A stretch of 34,579 nt of DNA from Acidobacteriaceae bacterium. Lineage in GTDB: Bacteria; Acidobacteriota; Terriglobia; Terriglobales; Acidobacteriaceae. Under the pieces are notes generated by a model. The model worked only from the letters and a program-made list of their open reading frames with translations, was not told the origin of the DNA and did no database searches. The DNA is taken from positions 15,016 through 49,594 of the forward strand of contig PLUW01000064.1 in assembly GCA_003162935.1 (NCBI GenBank), given 5' to 3'. Positions 9,099 to 16,911 of the stretch are shown here, piece after piece (positions within the stretch are counted from its first letter, which is position 1; every line of letters begins with the position of its first letter). A program made the translations under genes and the position numbers.

Positions 9099-9614
9099 AT
9101 GTCCGTCATTAAAAACATCGGCGCCATCGCTCAGGGAATGACCATCACCCTGAAAGAGATGTTTCAGCCCACCATCGTCGAGAATTATCCCGACGGTTCC
9201 GGCCCCACCAAAGGCGCAATGTTTCAGGAGCGCTTTCGCGGCATGCACGTCCTGCAGCGCGACGAAAACGGATTGGAAAAATGCGTCGCCTGTTTCCTCT
9301 GCGCCGCCGCCTGCCCCGCGAACTGCATCTATATCGAGGCCGCCGAAAACACCGCCGAGAAGCGCATTTCCGGCGCCGAGCGCTACGCGCAGGTCTATAA
9401 CATCGACTATAATCGATGCATATTCTGCGGTTATTGTGTGGAGGCCTGCCCCACCGACGCCATCACCCACGGCCACGGATTTGAGCTGGCCACCTTCAAT
9501 GCCAGCAATCTGATTTACCGCAAAGAGCAGATGCTGGCCCCGGCCCCAGCGCACATGGGAGCCAACCAGATGTTCGCACAATCGGAAGTGGATGCCGGCG
9601 TGAAGGAAACTTAG
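9099..9614 (+). CDS. nuoI: NADH-quinone oxidoreductase subunit I (two 4Fe-4S ferredoxin motifs)
   Basis: 171 aa; CVACFLCAAACPANCIYIEA and CIFCGYCVEACPTDAITHG; MFQPTIVENYPDGSGPTKGAMFQERFRGMHVLQRDENGLEKC typical of NuoI. Confidence 0.92.
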   Translation: MSVIKNIGAIAQGMTITLKEMFQPTIVENYPDGSGPTKGAMFQERFRGMHVLQRDENGLEKCVACFLCAAACPANCIYIEAAENTAEKRISGAERYAQVYNIDYNRCIFCGYCVEACPTDAITHGHGFELATFNASNLIYRKEQMLAPAPAHMGANQMFAQSEVDAGVKET

Positions 9615-9636
9615 AAAGTTTCAAGATTTTCCACCC

Positions 9637-9663
9637 AACGCCGGTCCCGCAGGGACCGGCGTT
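9637..9663 (+). terminator. probable nuoI terminator / stable hairpin
   Basis: perfect 12-bp stem AACGCCGGTCCC-GCA-GGGACCGGCGTT 23 nt after the nuoI stop; followed by GTTGTTGTAT rather than a long T run. Confidence 0.6.
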
Positions 9664-9684
9664 GTTGTATAGCAGCGGTCTTTA

Positions 9685-9829
9685 GTCGCTGGTCGTGGGT
9701 CGTTCGCGCCTTTACGAACGATCGCCGATTTGATGAACTAAAGGGAGCCGGATTCTCCCTGAGACCCAAGACAAAAAGCGAACGACGAAACCGCGAACGA
9801 CGAACGACCATCGACGAACGACTGACCAC
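9685..9829. repeat. heptamer-periodic inverted repeat in the metH leader
   Basis: left GTCGCTG GTCGTGG GTCGTTC (9685-9705); right GAACGAC (9780), GAACGAC GAACGAC CATCGAC GAACGAC TGACCAC (9795-9829); arms 9691-9708 and 9792-9809 complementary 16/18. Confidence 0.8.
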
Positions 9830-9831
9830 CA

Positions 9832-12800
9832 ATGTCCAAATTTCTCCAACTCGTAAAGAACCGCGTCGTAGTCTACGACGGCGCCATGGGCACCAACATC
9901 CAGAAGCGCAACCCCACCCTCGACGACTACTGGGGCAAGGAAAACTGCAGCGAGGTCCTGGTCCTCAGCCGTCCCGACATCATCCGCGACATTCATGCCG
10001 ATTTCTTCCGCGTAGGTTGCGACATCGTCGAAACCAACACTTTCGGAGGCACCGGCCTCGTTCTAGGCGAGTTCGAACTCCGCGACAAAGTGCGCGAGAT
10101 CAACCTCGCCGCCGCGAAGCTCGCCCGCGAAGTCGCCGATCAGTTTTCCACTCCCGACCGTCCGCGCTTCGTCGCCGGCTCCATGGGCCCCACCACCAAG
10201 CTGCCCTCCCTGGGCCACATCGGCTGGGATGCCATGGAAGCCTCCTACGAAGAGCAAGCCCTAGCCCTAATCGAAGGCGGCGTCGATGTCATGCTCATCG
10301 AAACCTGCCAGGACCTGCTGCAAGCAAAGATCGCCACGGTCGCTGTCATCGAAGCCATGCGCAAAGCAGGGAAGCGCTTGCCCGTACAAGTTCAAGTAAC
10401 GCTGCAAGAGTCCGGAACCATGCTTCTAGGCACCGAAATCGGCGCAGCCCTAACCGCGCTCGAGCCCTACGACATCGACATCATCGGCCTGAACTGCGCC
10501 ACCGGCCCCGCCGAGATGAACGAAGCCGTCCGCTATCTCGGCCTGAACTCCACCAAACACATTTCCATTCTCCCCAACGCCGGCCTGCCCCAAAACGTAG
10601 GCGGACACGCCGTCTACAAACTCGCGCCCAAAGATCTAGCCGACTTCCACAAACATTTCGTAAAAGATTACGGCGTAAGAATCGTAGGCGGCTGCTGCGG
10701 CACCACCCCCGAACATCTGAAAGCCGTAGTCGATGCCGTCTCCGGAGTCGAGCCCGCCGTCCGCGACGTCAAGCCTGTAGGAGCAGCCTCCAGCGCCTAC
10801 ACCTCCGTCCCACTCGACCTCGAACCCAAACCCTTGATCGTCGCCGAAGAAATGAACACGACCACCCGTGTCGATCATTTCCGCAAACTGGTTCAGGCGA
10901 AAAAATACGACGACATCTTGACCCTCGCAAAAAAGCTGGCCAACGAAGGTTCGCACATGCTCGACCTGTGCTGCGCCATCGTGGGCGAAGACGAGAAAGG
11001 CTACATCTCCGCCATTCTCGAAAAAATCGCCACCCGCGTCCCCGCTCCAATCCTCATCGACAGCACCGAAGCCGACGTGGTCGAAGAAGCGCTGAAGCGC
11101 ATCCCCGGCAAAGCCATTATCAACTCGATCAACCTCGAAGACGGCGAAAAGCGCACCAGTAAAGTCCTGCCCATGGCCAAGCGCTACGGCGCAGGCGTAA
11201 TCGCACTCACCATCGACGAAGAAGGCATGGCCCTGACCGCCGACAAGAAAGTTGCGATCGCGCATCGCATCTTCGACCTTGCCACAAAAAAATACGGCAT
11301 CCGTCCTGTCGATTTGCTCTTCGACACCCTGACCCTCCCCATTTCCACGGGCCAGGAAGAATACCGCTCCGCCGGCATCGAAACCCTAAACGCCGTGAAG
11401 CGAATCCACGACGAACTCCCCGAAGTGAAAACGGTCCTGGGCGTGAGCAACATCAGCTTCGGCCTCGACGCCTATCCCCGCCGCGTCCTCAACTCCGTCT
11501 TCCTGCACGAAGCGGTCGAGAACGGCCTCGACGTAGCCATCGTCAACTACACAAAGATTTACCCGCTCTACAAAATTCCCGCCGAAGAAGTCGAACTGGC
11601 CCGCAAGCTCATCTATCAAGACCGCTCCGCCGGCGATCCGCTGCAAGTCTACATGCAGCATTTCGCCGGCATGAAAGGCAAAGCCCAGGCCCAGACCACC
11701 GCCCACGTCGATGCGCTTTCCATCGAAGACAAGCTCAAATACGCCATCATCAACGGAGAAAAATCCGTAGGCGAAGGCAAAACCAAGCGCAGCCTGGAAG
11801 AGTTGCTGGAAGAAGCGCTAGGAGAACACAAGTACACCCCGCTCGACCTCATCAACACCGTCCTGCTCGACGGCATGAAGACCGTAGGCGACCTTTTCGG
11901 AGCCCGCAAAATGCAGCTCCCATCCGTCCTCGATTCCGCCGGAGTCATGAAAGCCGCCGTAGCCTACTTAGAGCCCAAGATGGAGAAGAAAACTGGCTCG
12001 CAGCAAAAAGGCACCATCATTCTGGCGACGGTGAAAGGTGACGTCCACGACATCGGAAAGAATCTCGTCGACATCATCCTCTCCAACAACGGCTACAAAG
12101 TAGTGAACCTCGGCATCAAGCAGTCCGGCGACGTAATCATCCGTTCCGCCGAAGAGCACCATGCCGACGCCATCGGCCTAAGCGGCCTGTTAGTGAAATC
12201 CACGCTCGAAATGAAATACGTCATCCAGGAACTCGAGCGCCAGAAGCTCGCCTACCCCGTCATCTGCGGCGGCGCCGCCCTAACCCGCAAATACGTGGAA
12301 GACGACCTCCGCCGCGAATATTCCAACGCCGTTTTCTATGGAGAAGACGCCTTCGCTGGCCTCCACGTAATGGAAGACTTGGCCTCCGACGGCAGTAAGA
12401 AAGAATCCCGCCTGCAAGACGGCCGCACCGTCAAGGAATACGCCAAAGCCACCGCCGTGGACGAAGAAGAAGGCCCAGTCTTTTCCGAACGCAGCCCCGT
12501 AGTCACCGACGCGCCCAACATTCCCACTCCGCCCTTCTGGGGAGTGCGCGTAATAAAAGACTACGACCTCCGCGAGCTCTTCCAATACATCAACGACACC
12601 GCCCTCTTCAAAAATCAGTGGCAGCTAAAGACCGCGTCGCAGGAAGACTACGCCCGCCTGGTGGAAGAAAAATATCGCCCAATAAAAAAGAAGCTGGAAG
12701 AAGACATAATCGCCGCCGGCTGGTTCGAGCCCAAAGTAGTCTACGGATATTTCCCCGCCCAAGGCGACGGCAACGACATAGTAGTCTACGATCCCAGCCA

Positions 12801-13350
12801 GTGGAGCGACGGGCGTCCCCGCCCGTCCACCCCAGGCTCCGAACCCAAAGAGCTCCTCCGCTTCACTTTCCCCCGCCAAAAAGAAGGACGCCGTCTCTGC
12901 ATCTCCGACTTCTTCGCCGCCCCGTCCTCCGGCAAAATGGATGTCCTCGGCCTCTCTCTAGTTACCATCGGCCCCAAAGCCTCCGTCGAAACCCAGCGCC
13001 TCTTCGAGTCCGGAGAATACACCCGCTACCTCTATCTCCACGGCCTAAGCGTCGAGACGGCCGAAGCCCTCGCCGAGTTCCATCACAAAAAGATGCGCGA
13101 AGAGCTAGGCATCTCCGCCGAAGACTCCCCGCATATCCGTGATCTCTTCCACCAGAAGTACCAAGGCTCGCGCTATTCCTTCGGCTACCCCGCCTGCCCA
13201 CACCTTGAGGACCAGACCAAGCTCTTCGCCCTGCTAAAGCCCGAAGAAAACGTAGGCGTCCGCCTAACCTCCGCCTTCCTGCTCGAGCCCGAACAAAGCA
13301 CCTCCGCCATCGTAGTCCACCATCCGGGGGCCAAGTATTTTGTGGTGTGA
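9832..13350 (+). CDS. metH: cobalamin-dependent methionine synthase
   Basis: 1172 aa; Hcy methyltransferase (GGCCGTTPEHLKAV), pterin-binding, B12-binding (KGDVHDIGKNLVDIILSNNGYKVVNLG) and AdoMet activation (HKKMREELGI...YSFGYPACPHLEDQ) domains. Confidence 0.97.
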   Translation: MSKFLQLVKNRVVVYDGAMGTNIQKRNPTLDDYWGKENCSEVLVLSRPDIIRDIHADFFRVGCDIVETNTFGGTGLVLGEFELRDKVREINLAAAKLAREVADQFSTPDRPRFVAGSMGPTTKLPSLGHIGWDAMEASYEEQALALIEGGVDVMLIETCQDLLQAKIATVAVIEAMRKAGKRLPVQVQVTLQESGTMLLGTEIGAALTALEPYDIDIIGLNCATGPAEMNEAVRYLGLNSTKHISILPNAGLPQNVGGHAVYKLAPKDLADFHKHFVKDYGVRIVGGCCGTTPEHLKAVVDAVSGVEPAVRDVKPVGAASSAYTSVPLDLEPKPLIVAEEMNTTTRVDHFRKLVQAKKYDDILTLAKKLANEGSHMLDLCCAIVGEDEKGYISAILEKIATRVPAPILIDSTEADVVEEALKRIPGKAIINSINLEDGEKRTSKVLPMAKRYGAGVIALTIDEEGMALTADKKVAIAHRIFDLATKKYGIRPVDLLFDTLTLPISTGQEEYRSAGIETLNAVKRIHDELPEVKTVLGVSNISFGLDAYPRRVLNSVFLHEAVENGLDVAIVNYTKIYPLYKIPAEEVELARKLIYQDRSAGDPLQVYMQHFAGMKGKAQAQTTAHVDALSIEDKLKYAIINGEKSVGEGKTKRSLEELLEEALGEHKYTPLDLINTVLLDGMKTVGDLFGARKMQLPSVLDSAGVMKAAVAYLEPKMEKKTGSQQKGTIILATVKGDVHDIGKNLVDIILSNNGYKVVNLGIKQSGDVIIRSAEEHHADAIGLSGLLVKSTLEMKYVIQELERQKLAYPVICGGAALTRKYVEDDLRREYSNAVFYGEDAFAGLHVMEDLASDGSKKESRLQDGRTVKEYAKATAVDEEEGPVFSERSPVVTDAPNIPTPPFWGVRVIKDYDLRELFQYINDTALFKNQWQLKTASQEDYARLVEEKYRPIKKKLEEDIIAAGWFEPKVVYGYFPAQGDGNDIVVYDPSQWSDGRPRPSTPGSEPKELLRFTFPRQKEGRRLCISDFFAAPSSGKMDVLGLSLVTIGPKASVETQRLFESGEYTRYLYLHGLSVETAEALAEFHHKKMREELGISAEDSPHIRDLFHQKYQGSRYSFGYPACPHLEDQTKLFALLKPEENVGVRLTSAFLLEPEQSTSAIVVHHPGAKYFVV

Positions 13351-13480
13351 GGTCGTTCATGGCTAGATTCTCTGGCTTCGGAGTCTTCTAAAGGTTCACG
13401 TTTGGGACCGCGTCTACAAGGGCCGATACGGGCAGGCCTTGCGTTGGTGACAATCCTTAGTGAATGGCACCCCTCTCAAC

Positions 13481-13512
13481 ATGTACTTGACAACATATGT
13501 ACTGCATGACAT
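13481..13512 (+). promoter_or_regulatory. tandem ATGT-N8-ACAT sites, candidate operator of the HigBA-type module
   Basis: ATGTACTTGACAACAT|ATGTACTGCATGACAT, abutting 16-mers; a TTGACA -35-like hexamer (13487-13492) lies inside the first copy. Confidence 0.6.
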
Positions 13513-13515
13513 ACT

Positions 13516-13908
13516 ATGCCGGTGACTTGGGAAGTCCTGTTCCATGAGGAGTTCGAGCCGGAGTTTGACGCCCTGCCGGAAGTTGTGCAGGACGAGTTGC
13601 TGGCCCATGGCAGGCTCCTCCAGCAGTTCGGGCCGCAGTTGGGTCGTCCCCGTGCCGATACCCTCAACGGCTCCCGTCACGCGAACATGAAGGAATTGCG
13701 GTTCGACGCGGCAGACGGTGTCTGGAGAGTGGCGTTCGCCTTCGACCCGAACCGGAAGGCGATTCTCCTGGTCTGCGGAGACAAGTCGGGCGGCAGCGAA
13801 AAACGCTTTTACCGCCAGCTCATCGAAAAGGCCGATTCTCGCTTGGATGCGCATCTGGCCCGCGTTAAGAAAGAAAAGGACAAGCAGAAGCACAAAGAAG
13901 GGAAGTAA
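13516..13908 (+). CDS. RelE/HigB-like toxin (phage Gp49-like / PF05973-type)
   Basis: 130 aa; 'LAHGRLLQQFGPQLGRPRADTLNGSRHANMKELRFDAADGVWRVAFAFDPNRKAILLVCGDKSG' family pattern; followed by an HTH antitoxin. Confidence 0.88.
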   Translation: MPVTWEVLFHEEFEPEFDALPEVVQDELLAHGRLLQQFGPQLGRPRADTLNGSRHANMKELRFDAADGVWRVAFAFDPNRKAILLVCGDKSGGSEKRFYRQLIEKADSRLDAHLARVKKEKDKQKHKEGK

Positions 13909-13913
13909 CGACA

Positions 13914-14282
13914 ATGAAGAACCTGGATCGGAAAATTGAGGAAGTGAGCCCAGCCAGACGTAAGAAGATCGCGCACAGAGCGGCCCAGCTTCTCGCTGAG
14001 GAAATGTCCCTCCGCGAGCTGCGCCGCGCCCATAAGCTGACGCAAGAGCGCATCGCGGAGACCCTCGGGATCGGACAGGATCAAGTATCCCGGCTGGAAC
14101 AGCGCAGCGATCTTCTGCTTTCCACGCTTCGCAGCTACGTGGAAGCCATGGGAGGCCGACTGACGCTAGTCGCGGAATTTCCCAACCATAAACCGGTGGC
14201 GCTATCGGGCATCGCCGAACTCGGCGCGGACGCCATGTCCACTGCGCCGCGTGCTCAGCACGCAGAGGTATCGGCGGGCTGA
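13914..14282 (+). CDS. XRE-family HTH antitoxin (HigA-like)
   Basis: 122 aa; LRRAHKLTQERIAETLGIGQDQVSRLEQRSDLLLSTLRSYVEAMGGRLTLVAEF, 5 nt after the toxin gene. Confidence 0.9.
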   Translation: MKNLDRKIEEVSPARRKKIAHRAAQLLAEEMSLRELRRAHKLTQERIAETLGIGQDQVSRLEQRSDLLLSTLRSYVEAMGGRLTLVAEFPNHKPVALSGIAELGADAMSTAPRAQHAEVSAG

Positions 14283-14327
14283 AAAATGTCGGAGGGGGAG
14301 GGGGAAGTACTTTTCTTGGCGTCCCTT

Positions 14328-14390
14328 CTACGGAAAGCTCACACCGTAATCCGAATCCCGGTCCTTGTGAAGATAGGCGATTTGTTGCAC
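14328..14390 (-). pseudogene. truncated hicB antitoxin N-terminus
   Basis: minus-strand reading from GTG (14388-14390) gives V-QQIAYLHKDRDSDYGVSFP-stop, the HicB N-terminal signature; GGAG 7 nt upstream of the GTG; TAG at 14328-14330 where D(F/L)PGC normally follows. Confidence 0.65.
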
Positions 14391-14431
14391 GATTTCGCTC
14401 CGCTGCTTGTTAGGTTGTCATGAGCGGAGTT

Positions 14432-14959
14432 TTACGAGTTCTCTTCCGCGTATACCGTTTGCAACCCTGAATCCGCCCGCGAGTGTACGCGCACAATCAG
14501 CAGCCCCACCAGCACCGCGCTGACCAGCATGATTACCCTGACGTAAAGTCCCGCATGAAAGCTTTGGTCACCAAATGCGGTTCGCAGCAGCCCCGACGTC
14601 GCGCTGATCGTGCAGAACGCGAAATAGAACTTCTCCAGCCATCCGCGCGATAGGATGAGCAGCCACAAGAGAATCGAGGAAACAATGACAAAGATCGCGC
14701 ACAGAATCCAGGTCCCAGTCGGTACCAGCGACGGTACCCAAATCCCCGCCGCCGGATTCGCCGCCACCATCTGCCGCACCGCAATCAGCAGAAACACGAC
14801 CGAATGCACCAGCGCGACGATGGCGCGCTTCCGGTTGGTCAGAATGGAGAATCCGCCCATACTGAACTCACTGTAGCGAACCCGCGGACATAACGCTGTG
14901 ATCCGGATCACCTCACGTCCACGAAAAGGGAAGTCCAGCGCCGCGCCAACCTGTTCCAC
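14432..14959 (-). CDS. small integral membrane protein, unknown function
   Basis: 175 aa with about four hydrophobic segments; the true start may be downstream (e.g. MGGFSILTNRKRAIV). Confidence 0.55.
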   Translation of the reverse strand: MEQVGAALDFPFRGREVIRITALCPRVRYSEFSMGGFSILTNRKRAIVALVHSVVFLLIAVRQMVAANPAAGIWVPSLVPTGTWILCAIFVIVSSILLWLLILSRGWLEKFYFAFCTISATSGLLRTAFGDQSFHAGLYVRVIMLVSAVLVGLLIVRVHSRADSGLQTVYAEENS

Positions 14960-15081
14960 CCGTACCTATCCTTACACTGGCACCCGCCGGTTTTCTTTTG
15001 ACAGCAGCCGGGCGGTCCGAGAAAATAACGCTCATCCGTGCGTGCCGGGAAAAATCAATCTATAACTTCGAAAGGAAAATT

Positions 15082-15342
15082 ATGACCAAAGCGATTGCAA
15101 GTGCCGTAGTTGCCGCGTGTCTGTCGTTTGTTGCCGGAATCGCGCTTGCCGAAAAAGTTCACGACTGGCACGACCTCGACGCGGTCCATCACCACGTGGA
15201 AGAAGCCATCAAAGAGATGGATCATGCCCGCGCCGCCAACCACTACGATATGCAAGGCCATGGCGCCAAGGCCGAAGAGCATCTCCATGCCGCCGAGCGC
15301 GAACTCCACGAAGCGATCGACACGATGCGAGCCGAACACTAA
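15082..15342 (+). CDS. small exported His-rich helical protein
   Basis: 86 aa from ATG 15082 with AAAGGA upstream; signal peptide MTKAIASAVVAACLSFVAGIALA; 12 His in the predicted 63-aa mature region. Confidence 0.75.
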   Translation: MTKAIASAVVAACLSFVAGIALAEKVHDWHDLDAVHHHVEEAIKEMDHARAANHYDMQGHGAKAEEHLHAAERELHEAIDTMRAEH

Positions 15343-15367
15343 AAGTCTTGCCGTCCCGAGCGATCGG

Positions 15368-15413
15368 AAGCCATCCGCCGCCAGCATCTTTGCTGACGGC
15401 GGATGGCTTTTCT
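15368..15413 (+). terminator. rho-independent terminator
   Basis: AAGCCATCCGCCG-(C)CAGCA-TCTT-TGCTG(A)-CGGCGGATGGCTT followed by TTTCT. Confidence 0.85.
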
Positions 15414-15468
15414 ATTGACGACCCCCGCCCGCGCCGCGAACCAGAAGCATCCGCGCCCCACGAGCCGC

Positions 15469-16014
15469 TTACGCGTCAAACGACACCAGGGAATCCGGCG
15501 TGAGCGCTGTGCCGCCCAGCGCAAATTGCTGTAGTTGTTGCTCCAGCGTGGCATAGGACTGTTGCGCGGCGGCAAGATTGCTCGTGCTGGAGGAAGCGTC
15601 CTGGCCGATCTCGCTGACCTTCGGGCGCAGATAATCCCCGCCTTTGCCGCCCAAATGGTTGGGATCGATGGACTGGGGCCCCGAGAACCACATGGGCGTC
15701 TTCGTCTCCTGCTGGATGGCGGAATAGTCCTTCTGCGCCGCCGACAGGTTGCCCGACTGAAGATCGGAGGCGAGCTGGTTGAAGGCCTGATTGACCGGGT
15801 TGCTGGTAGTCGAGCTTGTGCTAGTAGCGGACGAAGCGCCCGTAGTGCTGGAGGGCTGCGAAAAGCCTGCCCGCAAGCTCGCGAAATCGGACTGCGCCGC
15901 CGACAAATTGCCGGACTGCAATGCCTGCCCCAGTTGCTGGAATTGCTGCTGCAGCGGATTGGCGCCGGTCTGGTATGGATTGTAGCTGTTGCTTGAAATC
16001 CCGGAGATCGACAT
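15469..16014 (-). CDS. repeat protein with LxSGNLSAAQxDxxxL motifs, unknown function
   Basis: from MSISGISSNSYNPYQ; repeats QALQSGNLSAAQSDFASLR, SDLQSGNLSAAQKDYSAIQ, and degenerate SNLAAAQQSYATL. Confidence 0.7.
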   Translation of the reverse strand: MSISGISSNSYNPYQTGANPLQQQFQQLGQALQSGNLSAAQSDFASLRAGFSQPSSTTGASSATSTSSTTSNPVNQAFNQLASDLQSGNLSAAQKDYSAIQQETKTPMWFSGPQSIDPNHLGGKGGDYLRPKVSEIGQDASSSTSNLAAAQQSYATLEQQLQQFALGGTALTPDSLVSFDA

Positions 16015-16137
16015 AGATGTACCTCGATGGAAAAGTTGAACAAGCGTTCCAAGCGGAACTCGCAAGCCGCCGCCAGCGACAGATCGTCGCCGCTGCCGGA
16101 GTCAGGTGGAAGTTCCGCGCGAACCTGCCGCTGTTAG

Positions 16138-16153
16138 AGCAACCTCGCTGCCA
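16138..16153 (-). promoter_or_regulatory. candidate sigma-54 (-24/-12) promoter
   Basis: minus-strand TGGCAGCGAGGTTGCT (consensus TGGCACG-N4-TTGCW) with the canonical 10-nt GG to GC spacing. Confidence 0.65.
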
Positions 16154-16313
16154 TTGGCAGCGCAAGGCGCGCAGAATCGTTCCCAGTGTATTTTCTAGAG
16201 GTTGCGTCGACCAATATCCGCCGACCGGTCGCCAGGGGTGGTGCGTGGGCAAACCATGCAGGCCTTGGCGGAGGCAAGAGTTGCCGGGCGCACTGAGCGC
16301 CCGCCCAACTCAG

Positions 16314-16685
16314 CTATTTGCGGTTGTCCGCAGTTTGCGCTTCCGCCCGCGGAGTCATCGAGACGACTACGTACTCGCGCTCTTTGTTGTTGTCGCTGCC
16401 TTCCACGCTGAGCTTCATCGAATCCTTCTCGATGCGGAACTGCGCATTCCCGCCGACTGGCAGCAGCACGGGGTGTTTGTCGTCCTTCAGGCGAATCCGG
16501 TAGTTAACATGGTCGGTCTGAACGACGTATTCCTGGCAAAGCAGCGTGTGCATTTTCTGATGACCCTTGTCTGTGCCGCAGTTGACCGAGTCCATCTGCA
16601 AGAGCGTGCCGAATTGCGGAGCCTGGCGGTCGCGGGCATACGCGAATGATGTGCACAGTAAGCCAAAAACGATGATTCGTCTCAT
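16314..16685 (-). CDS. exported hypothetical protein
   Basis: 123 aa, signal peptide MRRIIVFGLLCTSFAYA, coherent soluble domain. Confidence 0.65.
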   Translation of the reverse strand: MRRIIVFGLLCTSFAYARDRQAPQFGTLLQMDSVNCGTDKGHQKMHTLLCQEYVVQTDHVNYRIRLKDDKHPVLLPVGGNAQFRIEKDSMKLSVEGSDNNKEREYVVVSMTPRAEAQTADNRK

Positions 16686-16759
16686 AATCTCCCCCTCGGA
16701 CTGTCTGAATTAGAACCGATTCATCGCGTCGGGCGGGAGTTACCAAGGTATTGAGACGG

Positions 16760-16852
16760 TTAGAGAAACTCTGATTAGCTCCCGGTCTTCCCCGTGTACC
16801 TCCGTGTACCCCGTGGTTCACGCTTTCCGCCGACACTGAATCAGAGTTTTCC
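16760..16852 (+). repeat. dispersed repeat family A, copy 1
   Basis: TTAGAGAAACTCTGATTAG...CCCCGTGTACC...CCGTGGTT...CCGACACTGAATCAGAGTTTTCC; ends form an 11-bp perfect inverted repeat (16766-16776/16839-16849). Confidence 0.85.
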
Positions 16853-16876
16853 TTTGAAATGGATCAGATCCCAGCC

Positions 16877-16904
16877 TTGAAACCCGCCGCAAAAACAGTA
16901 CACT
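16877..16904 (+). promoter_or_regulatory. candidate sigma-70-type promoter of mbfA-like gene, probably giving a leaderless transcript
   Basis: TTGAAA (16877-16882)-N16-TACACT (16899-16904), only 7 nt before ATG 16912. Confidence 0.55.
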
Positions 16905-16911
16905 GTTCCGC

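Noticed and set aside
9615-9831. Possible cobalamin/SAM/SAH riboswitch upstream of metH
   Set aside because: No B12-box or recognisable SAM/SAH core by eye; the structure is explained by heptamer repeats. An Infernal scan would be decisive.
10017-11162. 381-aa plus-strand ORF inside metH
   Set aside because: Out-of-frame Arg-rich shadow of metH.
14289-14306. G-quadruplex candidate GGAGGGGGAGGGGG
   Set aside because: Only two long G runs plus one GG; a four-run G4 requires splitting runs, and no functional context is evident.
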